Assembly (NCBI GenBank): GCA_947179485.1
Contig: OX359247.1
Coordinates: forward strand, 6,415,060-6,479,059
Source: Allacma fusca
Lineage: Eukaryota > Arthropoda > Collembola > Symphypleona > Sminthuridae
Length of the DNA stretch: 64,000 bases
Direction of reading: 5' to 3'
Shown piece after piece: positions 53,910-64,000 of this stretch; positions within the stretch are counted from its first letter, which is position 1; the number at the start of each line of letters is the position of its first letter. Below the pieces are notes generated by a model. The model worked only from the letters and a program-made list of their open reading frames with translations. It had not been told where the DNA came from and searched no databases. The translations under genes were made by a program, and so were the position numbers.

Positions 53910-56900
53910 CAGGAGTTCCATTGAAAGTGTTTCAGAATTACAGCTAGCTGGTGTCTCACGAGCCTCTGAAGTGTATCTTTGTTCCTGGAAGGATCTCCAA
54001 AGGACACTTTCTTGGAAAGAGAAAAGAGTGACACAAAGGGAAAGGAACTATATAGTGTATATAGTATGGGTAAAAGTGTTTGGAGTGGAGAAGAAGCGGG
54101 CTGTCACTCTTTGTCCCACAAATTTGAAGTGTTTCATGTATTCATTAATGAACTGACTTGAAAATTGGTTTGTGTTTGTGATTAATATAATTGTGTGTGT
54201 GAGTGAGCGGAAGGAGCTTTCACTCTGCGGACTTGTATCTATCTATATTTACTATTATGATTATTACCATTAGACCAAACTCTCTTCACAAACTATAATA
54301 ATTATTTCCTACTGGAGGGGAATCAACTGTGACTTATTACTTATTCCCGTGGTTTTGCATGAAATGGGGGAGGGCTGGCTTCCGTGTCAAGTATTACTAT
54401 TAGTAGGACTTGAAAGTTTGTCGTAAAGTTGGGGGCTCCAACATGATACTCAACACTAAACTTACTTTCCTCTGATAACTTGATTACGTTGTCAAGCTGA
54501 CATGGACCAGAGTAGGTTTTTTTTACCTGAATTTTTATGACGTGTTCTAACTTTCTCCTCCTCCCTCCCGTTGGTTCCCATTCTTCCTTCCTATTGTTCT
54601 TCATCCCGAGCGCACTCAACCCAGCCCAAACAATAGGGAACCTTGGATTGTACCTCTATTGCCCTATCAAGATCGATTCCTCTTTCACTGACATTTTCTC
54701 CACTTATCTCCATTCCTGTCCTCTACCTTTTTCTGGCAAGTGGGCTATGTATTAGTGTAAGTTGTACTCAGTGAGTGTGCAACTTGGGAGATAGAAATCG
54801 TGAGTCAATTTATATGATTGGATGTCAGGGAATATCTTTTCTAGTTTTGGGACATTTTCTGACACACTCACACACATACGCACACACAAGTACAGCCCCG
54901 CCATCCACAGCTTTGCCTTAACTGCTCAATTCATTTGGGAAAGTAAAGCATTTTCTCCTGGCTTTCATCCCACTGAGATTTACATTATTGTAAACGTTGC
55001 TGGTAGTGAGGGTTTACTTATGTGTTATTATGTAGGGGTACATACATATGTACATACGTAGGTGAAGACGAAGACTCTATCCATAAAGGGTTTTATCATT
55101 CAATTCAGGATTTTAAAAGGACATTTTTCTAACCTCAACCTTCTGGTGATTTCGCTTTGCAATTCAGATAACATTATTTGAGGGTTCTTTTTGTTGAGGC
55201 TTCCCAGACTCCTTCGTTCCCTTCCCAGAAAAGACTTCCAAGTGATGGACAGGTGGTTTTCGTTTATTTCTATCGTCAATAGATACCTTTTCCAGGGGTG
55301 GTTCTGTTTTTTTTACTAGGATCTATCTATATAGCATTATGTTGGTGCATACATCCATATACTCACCTGCTGTTGAAGCACAGTTAGAAGGGAACTGATT
55401 TGGTTTTTAAAGCAGGAACTAAGATTGAATGCTTTAGCATCGATTTAAACCGACTTTCCATCTGATTATAGTTGGCTTTTACTTGTGACGAGGAGAAAAG
55501 TGGCCCTGTGCGTCCTAACCCCATTTTTTATAACCGTCAACTCTATACCTTTTCCCATTCTGTTTTCTTCGATAGGAAAACCTTGAGCTGAGCATTTTCC
55601 TAAAGCTGGGTGTACTATGTGTGTTAGGGGACAATAGGAAAATTTCTGGAAGTTTTTTCTTCCCGGAGAGTTTACGTTTTTATTGGACTAAAGATATATT
55701 TATATCATTATTTATCTCTGTCATCCCTATTCTGGATTTTTATACCGTAATGAATTGATTTCAATAATTGCTTTCAATTTATTTTAGCTCAATTTCACAA
55801 TAATAAGTTCCATTTTGTGCGTATTTACTCACGTCAGCCAAATTAAGTTTTTGTCTTGAGCATAAAGAGTTGTTCGGAGAAAGTGAATGGGGTCAAGAGA
55901 GCGTGGTAAATGAGACTAAACTTTTCTCTTCTAGATCCATCTTTTCCTTGGATACAAAAATCCTGGGTTGGCAGATACTATTCTCCATTCCAAATAACCT
56001 TCTGTAAAGTGTTCTCATAGTTTTTGTGCGTGGTAAATTGAGCATTCAATGAATGTACAAGAGTGCTATTGGAATGGGAAGGAAATGAGAGTGGGATGTT
56101 GAGAGACTTATCCTTTGTAAAATAGGAGAGAAGAAGGGGAAAAATTGGAGGATTCAAAAGTTTGCCAAGGTTGTTTTAATAACTAGCATTTGTAAAAGAC
56201 CATATGAATGGTCTGAATGGGTTCCAAGGGCCGTGGAATCTCTCTTTGGACAGAAGACATTTTTCGGAAGTGAGGCAGAGGTGGCAGCGTAATTAATTTT
56301 TCCGGGGTTTTAGCATGCAATGGATAAATGTATGGAAATTATGAAAAGAAGGTGAAAATATTATAAACAGTGAGTAGGTCTAAAGCAAAGCTGTTGGATA
56401 GAGGTTGGGACTCACAACGTCACAACCTTACTGTTTGTAAAGTTACGTGAGGGGTCCCCAATTTTCATTTGGTCTCAGAATGATCTTTGTAGATGCTCCC
56501 ACGGAGTCCACTTCCGGAAATAAATCCTTATTTTTTTTGGAGAATTATCCTATCTCTACTTTTCTTGTATGTACATATGTTTCGTATGTAAGAATATGTG
56601 CGGGGACGCAAGTGGTTTGAGACCCGTTCCAAGTCCAATATGTGTCTTTAATCCGATTTTATTCTCATCAATCTTATCAGCTCAGCTGCGCATTTCCACC
56701 ACATTCAGGCTCTTTCTAAAAGCCTTGCTGCATATCTATGTATATTTCCTACAGATATATACTCAAGTACGAATGCATGGATAGATATAGAAGCTACACG
56801 TGCAATTACGGCTGTAATTTGACTGCTCCTTTGCAAGGCTAGTTGCATAGTCACTTGTCAGAATATGTGTGAATACTGCGTAGACTGTAATAGGTATTTA

Positions 56901-57694
56901 TATGAGTATATCTATGTATGTACATACATAGCAGGGTACTCTTGGAATTATGTACATATATCTAAATACAGTATGTAGGAGTAGGCTGAGTTCCTTGTAT
57001 GTATATAGTACAGTCCTAAAGCAGAGAGAGTTGGGTGCGTCTGTGGAAGTAATGTTCTGGCAAAAGAATTTATTCACGCGACAAACTTTTCACTTTCACA
57101 TGATAAAAACTGTAGGTCCCAGCGTATTCTGGGGTGAGGACATTGAATTCTTCTCTTCTTCCCTTCCGTTTTTTTTTCTGGAGATGCAATAATACTTAGG
57201 AGATTTTTTTCCAGTTCAAATCTTTTAAGAAATGCGGAACATATTCAGGTCTGTGAGGATTCTCTGGAGAGAGAGAGAGTTGTAGCTCAAGAAGATCCTC
57301 TTGTCTCTTTATTACGAAACACCCACTTGTTAACGTTAAGCCTTGAGATACCGCTGGTATGACTTATGTAGGACACGTGCCATTATGTATCTATCTATAT
57401 TTCCATAGATACACACAAACAAATATTGTCCATTTATATGTGTACTTATACTGTACTATGTACGTTACATGGATTTTAATACCTCGGAGGCAGTTTTGCT
57501 ATGATGAATTCAGTAGACCCGCCCCCTCAAATAGCGGACCTTAGAGCATTTCATTCTCAACAGGAAAGCATCCTTATAATTTCCTGTTGTTGTTAAAAAA
57601 TTAATCTTACAACGGTACTGTACCTATTAATGTACTGTCTATCTATCTCGTATTTGTTTCTAACTTTGTTCTGTTTTTTTTTGCTCCTTTCTAG

Positions 57695-58096
57695 GTGGTA
57701 CATCTGACGACGGAGGAACAAAAGGAAGGACTCCAAGGTTCAAACGACTTAAGAAACGATTGTCTGGATGTAGTAACTCTCAGAGACAAGAAGAGCCCGC
57801 GAACGAAATTGAAGAAGCTGTAAAGACGGCACCCATCTGTACCCTTGACCCACCTACTAACCCAACTAACCTCAACGAAGACGAAGAGAATCGGAGTCCG
57901 GGTCGGAATTTATTTCGAGTCAGTCCAAGACGTCAAGTTTCCTTCAAGTTGAGCAGATCCCCTTTAGCAAGTCGGCGGAAGCAACTTGAGCAGACACAAA
58001 GCTTGGATTTTCCCTCAAGGGAAAGTCATGACTCCCTTCCTCATGAAAGCCAGCCGGTCATGACATGGTTCAAACAGGCCGATCCTCCTGTCAATA
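57695..58096 (+). CDS. Internal coding exon A (phase 1-1) of an unidentified Ser/Arg-rich protein
   Basis: Seen: a T-rich tract ends in CTAG at 57691-57694, and the frame is open from there to a TAG at 58099. The exon starts with two bases completing a codon, then reads GTSDDGGTKGRTPRFKRLKK and onward. A candidate donor GTTAGT begins at 58097, leaving one base for the next codon; this junction joins exactly to the acceptor at 61041. Length is 402 nt (134 codons). The segment has a basic cluster near its start (PRFKRLKKRLSG), an acidic NEDEEN patch in the middle, and a second basic/Ser block (SPRRQVSFKLSRSP) resembling basophilic-kinase sites. No membrane segment or catalytic motif is visible and the composition suggests disorder. 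The first in-frame residues are not an initiator, so it is internal. The donor has a weak -1 base (A), so the 3' end is less certain than the 5' end. Family not recognised. Confidence 0.65.
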
Positions 58097-58098
58097 GT

Positions 58099-58271
58099 TA
58101 GTTTTTGTTTGGACTCTATCTGCTACTATAATAATTATATTTTTTAAGAGACCAAAAGCATTTCATCTTTTGCTTCCTTCCAATTCCCTTTTCGTGTGTT
58201 GTTGTAATCACTGATCCGAAGAAATGTTTTCCCCGCTCTATCATTCAGTTCCGTTCCTTTTTGACAATAAA
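58099..58271 (+). promoter_or_regulatory. Possible intronic 3' end: in-frame stop and AATAAA signal
   Basis: If the weak donor of exon A is not used, the frame adds one Ser and stops at TAG 58099-58101. The hexamer AATAAA is at 58266-58271 and is followed by T/GT-rich sequence. That arrangement is what an alternative terminal exon with intronic polyadenylation would show. AATAAA is common in AT-rich DNA, so this is inference. Confidence 0.25.
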
Positions 58272-58982
58272 TTGTTTCAGTATAGTCAATATTATTTGAT
58301 ATTTTCATTTATTTACTGTCTCTCTGGAAACGTGTAGGTCCAGTCATGCTCAAAGCAGTGTGTCATTTATGTGCGTGAGTATGTACGTAGTTGTTCGGAC
58401 AGGTTTTAAAGCTTTAGAGTTAGTTGGCTAGGGTCGGTAATATGAAAGTCTATTTGGGCTTTATTTGTCCGCTGTGTACGTCCACAACGAAAGTTGGAAG
58501 AAGGCTTGAAGGAGCACTACAAAGCGTGTAGAAAGGTTTAATTGGATGGCTAACCGGCCGTTGATTTTTATCTGTTTTTCTTTTCGAATCCCTCAAAGTA
58601 TAATTATACTGATAGTTTATAAGTAACACGTTCTGCCGCTCATGGAGCTAACTTGGTGAGCACTCACCTTCAATAATTTGATATTTGAAGAGTTAATTCG
58701 TTAATTGAGACACTCACTCCTGATTGTGAGTGCGTCGATGCGTTTAGCCACAATTTCATGCAGGCTTAAGCTCCGGCTTTACCAACCATTTCTTACACTC
58801 CCATTTACCCCTCAGATCGATCAGGGCTCATTCTGTTGTTTTTTCCTCAATTTTAAATGCGAGCGGAATAGCTTTTGTTAGAGTAACCACAGTAGTAGAC
58901 TCTACGTATATAGATAGGATGTTTTGCAACTGCTCATGGTTTGGGTTGTAATGATCAGCTGAACTGTTTAATTTACTCTCAG

Positions 58983-59052
58983 GGCTCATTATAATGTTTT
59001 ATGAGCCTGATCTTATTGGGCTCCTATTTTACCCCTTGGATTGTAAAATAGG
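58983..59052. repeat. Two adjacent hairpins
   Basis: GGCTCAT (58983-58989) pairs with ATGAGCC (59001-59007). CCTATTTTAC (59023-59032) pairs with GTAAAATAGG (59043-59052). GAGCC/GGCTC motifs recur in both. Confidence 0.75.
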
Positions 59053-61041
59053 CTCAGGATTTATTTGACAGGGGGGATTTATTTTGAAATATTGATCCAT
59101 TTATTAAAGCTAACGTTTAGACAGGGGTTGTATGTATGTATCTCTGTGTGTGTGTATGTATTGGAACACGTAATTATTCAAGGATACGAACCTTGGATTT
59201 TCTGATTGGAGGATTTATTGTAGGTTTTTTTATTTCGCTATAACCAAGATTAATGCTTTTATAATGTGCACCTATACAGTGAGGCGAGATTTAGTGGTTG
59301 GGTTTGTAGGCTATGTATTTTATGTAGTAACTACTTCTGGGCTACTGGAACTGGAGGTAAACATTATTGAGGAAGTATGTAATCTCCTCTTACACTAACC
59401 CAGTGTTTTTAGTACTCAGAGTAAGCTACTATACTAGCTACCACAGCAGTCATATATAGATATATGTATAGCTAATAGCCACTATTAATAACAGTCCTGG
59501 TTGGTCGGGTAATTTGTAATATTCTTGAGTATACCTGGGAACTGGACGTGTACTCGCCGTTAAGAAACAAAAGTCCGCATCTCCAGTAATTATTCATTTA
59601 GCTGCCAAAGGGAAAATCTGATAAATTGGAAATAAGGATACTAAAAAAATTATTGTAAATAGTAATTCCTCTTTGTCGCATTTTTGTGAAGCAAATTGGA
59701 ACTACTGCAAGCGTTGTTCGCAAGCGGGTTTTATACACAAGTAGACGTAGCCCATTTGTAAGGTTTTTTTCAGTATACACCTGCAAGGGGAAAAATATTT
59801 ATGACAAGTATCTCCTTGTGTATAAAAAGGTATGAAAACACAGGGTCAAGTTTTGCGGGTTTGGGGTACTATAGTATCTTTATGTATTGTGGAGGGAGAG
59901 AGTACGTAATTACCAAAAATGCGTACCTTCGAAAATGTGAAGGAGCTATAAAGTGGCAATATTTTTTATATTGACGTAAAGAATGTACTGATGCTTTACA
60001 AAATGTTGGGCCAAGTTCCTCTTGCCCCTTAGTCAAAGTAATAATAAGTACTAGTTGTGCAGTGTGGATATCCTGGTATTGGATGAATTTGAGGGCGGGC
60101 TGTAGTTTAGGCAGAATAATTTGAGGCACTTGTGTTATTAATCGATTGAGGAAAGACAGTCTAATCGGAGCAATACCGAGAATAATAACTAAGGATGGGG
60201 GAGTTTGATTATTTCTGGATGGAAACTGACTCACAATCAGGCTGAATGGAGCAAAGCGTCTCGTTAATTTTGTTAAATGGTCTCATTTTATGGATTCATC
60301 CTCTCTTGTCAGGGATGCAATACCTAATTTAATGTGTGCTGGAAGGAGTTCATCCCGCTGTGGTAGTGTCGTAAAACATGGACGGGAGTTATCAGCAACG
60401 GACATTCAGAGCTATAAATCTGCATTTAATGGGAGGTTTTTAATGTGGCAAAAACCAATGTCAGAGTTAAAGGTGATTGAGGGATAGTAGCGGTGGAGTA
60501 AGTATTTTTGAGGGGTATGTTTTTCAGATTGGTAGCTGCAAAAGTAGAGAATTACAGCTACGTACTTGAGATCTTCAAGTGTCTGTTGTAAAGAACGAAA
60601 TTGCTGTATATTCATCAGGAATTACTTTTACTGTACTGAACATATGTCAATTTTTATGACCTATTACCCATTCCTTTCCTTATATGTTCGGATTCCTACG
60701 ACCATTCTGTAATGTGAATACGACCGTAGATATTATTATGTCCCTACTAAGGGCACGTAATTATATATCTATACATATATAGAATCTAAAATAAATATTT
60801 TTGGAAATTGCAAGGGAGAAAAAATAATATCTACGAGATTTTAAAGAAGGACAAGTGCAATGCGCATTTATTAAAATGATTGTGCATGGTCCCTCATGTA
60901 AAAACATTTGATGGTATTCATTTTTCCCATATTGTTTTTGAGTGTCGTTATTTTTATCTCTTGACTGACTATGTGAAAATAAATATGGATGTAGAAATAT
61001 ATCTAATCTAAATTGTCGGATTTGGAATTTTTTATTTGCAG

Positions 61042-61422
61042 AGAGTAGTGGAATGGGTGCCAATGGAAGCACACATAATGGTCGTTTAAAATCTCGGAGT
61101 CAGTCCAGCTCTGCGTTGTACTGCATCAAGTCGGGCAATGCGAATAACAACTTCCAGGGTGGTGGAAGAGATCCACATCACCCTGCAGTCTACACTAATG
61201 GCGGGATGCTGAGCAACTCCATCCCAGCTGACTTGTGGGATCTTCCACCGACCACCAAATCCTACTCGCCCATTACAAGAAAGCATTCGAGACCTCACCT
61301 GGAACACCAGAAGTCGGCCGAGTTTCCTTCACAAGACGTCACAGCCAAAAATCAAAGGAATCAAAAGCATCGGGCGTTCCCCTTCGTGGATGCTTTCATT
61401 CATCGATCTTCTGGGAAACGTG
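61042..61422 (+). CDS. Internal coding exon B (phase 1-1) of the same unidentified protein
   Basis: Seen: acceptor TTTTTTATTTGCAG ends at 61041 and the donor is G|GTACGT at 61423. The frame stays open on past the donor to a TAG at 61563-61565. Read in the phase left by exon A, it begins KSSGMGANGSTHNG and ends near HRSSGKR. Length is 381 nt (127 codons), again a multiple of three. The product is rich in Ser, Asn, Gly, Pro and His, with runs such as SRSQSSS and TRKHSRP that resemble phosphorylation or docking sites; no folded domain is evident. A second GT lies three bases upstream (61420) in the same phase, so two donor choices differing by one residue are possible. The ATG at 61053 is probably an internal Met, not a start, because the frame is open back to the acceptor. 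Family not recognised. Confidence 0.65.
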
Positions 61423-62517
61423 GTACGTCTTCTCTGTCCGTGTCGTTATCTGACAAATATTTTCCCCTGTGCTCCCTGTATTTGGCTTTCCGGTTTCCTT
61501 CTAGAATTCCTTCTAGTTTAACTCAACCAAGGCTGTTTTCTGAGTCTCCAGTTGAGTCTTCTTAGAAAAGGTGAACATTCCTAGCGATACTCTGTTAGTA
61601 GCTTCGTAGCTTGAAGAAGGAGATACAAATACTTGAGGTGGACGGATGGGGATTGAAGGAAGTTGTTATTGGTTTTTTCTCATGTTTTGAAATCCTGAAC
61701 CTTAAGTTCTTATAGAATACATTTTTAGATATCTGAAGTCTCAGTTTACTGTTTGTTTGTTGGTTGCCTCTATTGAGACCTCGTGCTTGCTCCTACTCTA
61801 CTAGTACGACCCAATAATTTAATGATGAGCTTGAGTTGAGTAAATAATGTTGTAAATATATTGCTACTTAAAATTTAATATCAGTTTGCTCGGAAGGTCC
61901 ACGTGGAACTTCCAAGGCTACAAATATTTGTAAAAGTGTTATGTCTGGCAAACTGCCTGCTGTGTGATTTTGATCTGGGAACGTAGATACAAAACAAATG
62001 GGCTTGCTGCATTACCAAACTAATGTACACATAGGTAGTGTAAAGGTTTTATATGTACGTATAGATATCTACAGCAGAAGCTTTTCCTTCCTTGTTTTGA
62101 ATATGTGCTGTTCAAAATCTACGCTCTGAGCAAGACTTGTTTAATATCCTATATACTCTTAATGTGGAATGTGCCAAGGGTATTTTGCATTTGTTGAATT
62201 ATGCAGTTGTTGTTCAGTTTGTGTATCTACTCAATAGTAATAGAAGTTACACACACGCTGCAATTAAATATTGAGTAACCTGGAGGCTAGGATGGTCCAT
62301 GTATCTACTGATATGCGTAGCATTCAAAAATTGATCAGTTTACTGCTATGTGCTATGTGCAGCTAACTCCATTCTATATCTATCTACCCTTGTAATAACA
62401 AACGCGATTTCAATTGAGCGCTTTACTATAGGATGATAACGCAATATATTGCTAATAATTGCTATCTCTTGTGAAACTAATCTCTTTTGTGGTACAACTG
62501 GTACATTCCATTCTCAC

Positions 62518-62536
62518 GTGTGTGTGTGTGTGTGTG
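62518..62536. repeat. (GT)n
   Basis: About nine GT copies in the intron between exons B and C. Confidence 0.93.
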
Positions 62537-63224
62537 CAGTCGTCAGTGCTCAACTAAAATTTTGGTGGGGGAAACGAAGCTGGATAGACATGCATGCTTG
62601 CACAAGGACGGATAGAGCCTTCCCTTATTATAGTTTGGCCTTGGTAGGAATTTACAAAATAGTTTTTCATACTAATGACGCTAAGTAAATAGCAATCTGC
62701 GCAACTTTTCAGGTGTGAAATTATCAAGAGAGCCTAGGCTACAGGTTAATTCTCAGTATATATTAAAATATATTGCACTCTTGGCACTGATGCATGAACC
62801 TACCCCCTGTGACTTATGTACGTGTGCGTGTGGTTTTAATTACCAAAAATATCCCTTGTATTTTGATTAGATTAGCAATTTTAATTATAGGAAAATACAG
62901 GCCTTTGATTGCAAATGATATGAAAGGATGATTGGAGGGAAATTCCAAGAAACGAGAAGAGAAATTTCTTGAACCTAGCAAAAATTTGCCTACCGCAAGG
63001 AAATTCATACTATTAATTTGAATTTAAAAGCAAAGGGATGAATAAAATAGTTTGAAAACAATGGATTGAGTCTATGGAGAAAAGTTCAAGCATGCTTTGG
63101 TCATATTAGACGGATCTCCGTCTCCAACCAAATGGAATAGCCCAGGAATATTTTATTATTCATATGCCCCATTTATATCAAGCCGTGTGATTATAGGTTG
63201 GAAGAAAAGATACTAGATATGTAA

Positions 63225-63256
63225 ATATGTACGTACGTACATATGTGCATATGCAC
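63225..63256. repeat. Two abutting perfect palindromes (20 bp and 12 bp)
   Basis: ATATGTACGTACGTACATAT (63225-63244) and GTGCATATGCAC (63245-63256) are each their own reverse complement and touch with no spacer. Confidence 0.9.
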
Positions 63257-63824
63257 GGATATCAGTTCACAGTCATTTGTAACAAGAATGTGATTCGTAC
63301 CTTGGAGTTGTGAGGCACGTTGAAAAGAACTTCTTTTTTCTCGCTTTTCACTTGATTGAAAGTTGTTTGGTTCGGTCGGTGAAAGGAGCCGGGTGCCTTA
63401 AGGAAAACAATGAAGTTTGAATAGGTCTCTTGTTCGTGCAGAGTTGATTAAAAATCTAGAATTTGATTGAAGCTTGAGAGAATAAGAAATCTGTTGGATG
63501 AAAAATTGTTGGATGATAAAAAGAACATTGAGGATAGGGTCCGTCTACCTTTCATGCATACATAGGAAGGAGTGAAGCGAAAATTCCTTGCTTTTATGTT
63601 CGTAGTTGAGTGAGTTTTCACCGAGTCAGAGAAAGACGAGAGGAGGAAAAGTTGTTTTTGTAGCCCGAAAACTTTGTGGGATTGATTAAGAGGAAATTGG
63701 TATGCTAACCCAGTTATAGTAAATGAGTTTTCTCCTTTGTATGTATCTCTGTCTATAGCTGAACCTCTGTATGAGTGTGTTATATGTATGTAGGTATGTT
63801 CTATAATCTATATTTATTTCACAG

Positions 63825-64000
63825 ATGCAAAGAAGGGGAAAGGAAGAAGTGGCGGGAGTGAGCGAGAGAAATTTTATGCCGTGTCCTGCCCGGATGTAGC
63901 CCAGGAAGCAAATTCCAGTATTGGGGCCTCAACTTTCTGTCATTCTCATGGAAATGCCAATAATCCCGACGGTGGCTACTCATATGAGCGATCAGCCACG
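63825..64000 (+). CDS. Coding exon C, truncated by the window end
   Basis: Seen: acceptor TTTATTTCACAG ends at 63824. With one base carried from exon B the first codon is GAT (Asp), then 58 codons stay open to the last base. It begins DAKKGKGRSGGSEREKFYAV and has an Asn/Ser/Gly/His-rich later part ending YSYERSAT. This phase is the one required by exon B, which supports the chain; the other two frames are less consistent. The basic KKGKGR start continues the Lys/Arg/Ser-rich character of exons A and B. The exon continues beyond the window, so its donor and the downstream domain that could identify the protein are not visible. Confidence 0.6.

Larger units (their letters stand above)
50330..57694. 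other. Non-coding DNA upstream of exon A, probably intron at its 3' end
   Basis: Because exon A is internal, at least the DNA just upstream is intron. No further upstream exon could be supported. It contains (TC)n at about 52251, (GA)n at 52951 and a G9 run at 53901. Confidence 0.5.
58097..61041 (+). other. Intron between exons A and B
   Basis: About 2.9 kb of AT-rich DNA from GTTAGT to TTTGCAG. It holds the possible readthrough 3' end of exon A (stop at 58099, AATAAA at 58266), a pair of adjacent hairpins (58983-59052) and only short open frames of non-coding character. The longest is about 121 codons on the minus strand (59869-60234), with no recognisable motif. Assignment as an intron rests on the matching phases of the flanking exons. 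Confidence 0.55.
61423..63824 (+). other. Intron between exons B and C
   Basis: About 2.4 kb from GTACGT to TTTCACAG. It contains a (GT)n tract near 62518 and two abutting perfect palindromes at 63225-63256. No further coding block is apparent. Confidence 0.55.

Noticed and set aside
59869-60234. 121-codon minus-strand frame in the intron after exon A
   Set aside because: No domain recognised and it lies antisense inside a well-supported intron.
60290-60487. Possible extra + strand exon between A and B
   Set aside because: No good acceptor precedes it, and exons A and B already join in phase.
61053-61055. ATG as the start of a protein in exon B
   Set aside because: The same frame is open back to a good acceptor at 61041 and matches the phase of exon A, so it is probably an internal Met.

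Overview
The window looks like AT-rich nuclear DNA from an invertebrate animal. Evidence: stop-rich sequence in all six frames, many (GA)n/(TC)n and (GT)n microsatellites, many TACATA/TATGTA-type palindromic simple repeats, and coding sequence only as short open blocks with AG acceptors and GT donors. There are no bacterial operons and no Shine-Dalgarno-led genes. A crustacean, perhaps a copepod, is a guess from the texture of the non-coding DNA; no diagnostic gene confirms it.

Layout: about the first 57.6 kb holds no coding sequence I can assign to a known family. It is intergenic DNA, one very long intron, or both. Within it I see a weak promoter-like segment (about 2181-2450), many microsatellites, a decayed 45-47 bp minisatellite (13886-14022), several perfect palindromes and one stem-loop (31012-31074). 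On the minus strand, 49295-50326 stays in one frame for about 343 codons with a single internal stop; this is the best candidate for an unexplained or decayed coding element.

The strongest genic signal is a chain of three + strand exons: 57695-58096, 61042-61422 and 63825-64000 (running off the window). All junctions are phase 1, acceptors have pyrimidine-rich tracts, and the frames join without a stop. The two complete exons are multiples of three (402 and 381 nt), so either could be skipped without a frameshift. The encoded segment is Ser/Arg/Lys/Pro/Asn-rich, looks disordered, has several basophilic-kinase-like sites, and belongs to a larger protein I do not recognise. The first exon can also be read through to a nearby stop followed by an AATAAA, which suggests a possible short isoform.

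No rRNA, tRNA, CRISPR or intact transposon was found. All calls come from reading the sequence; no database search was possible.
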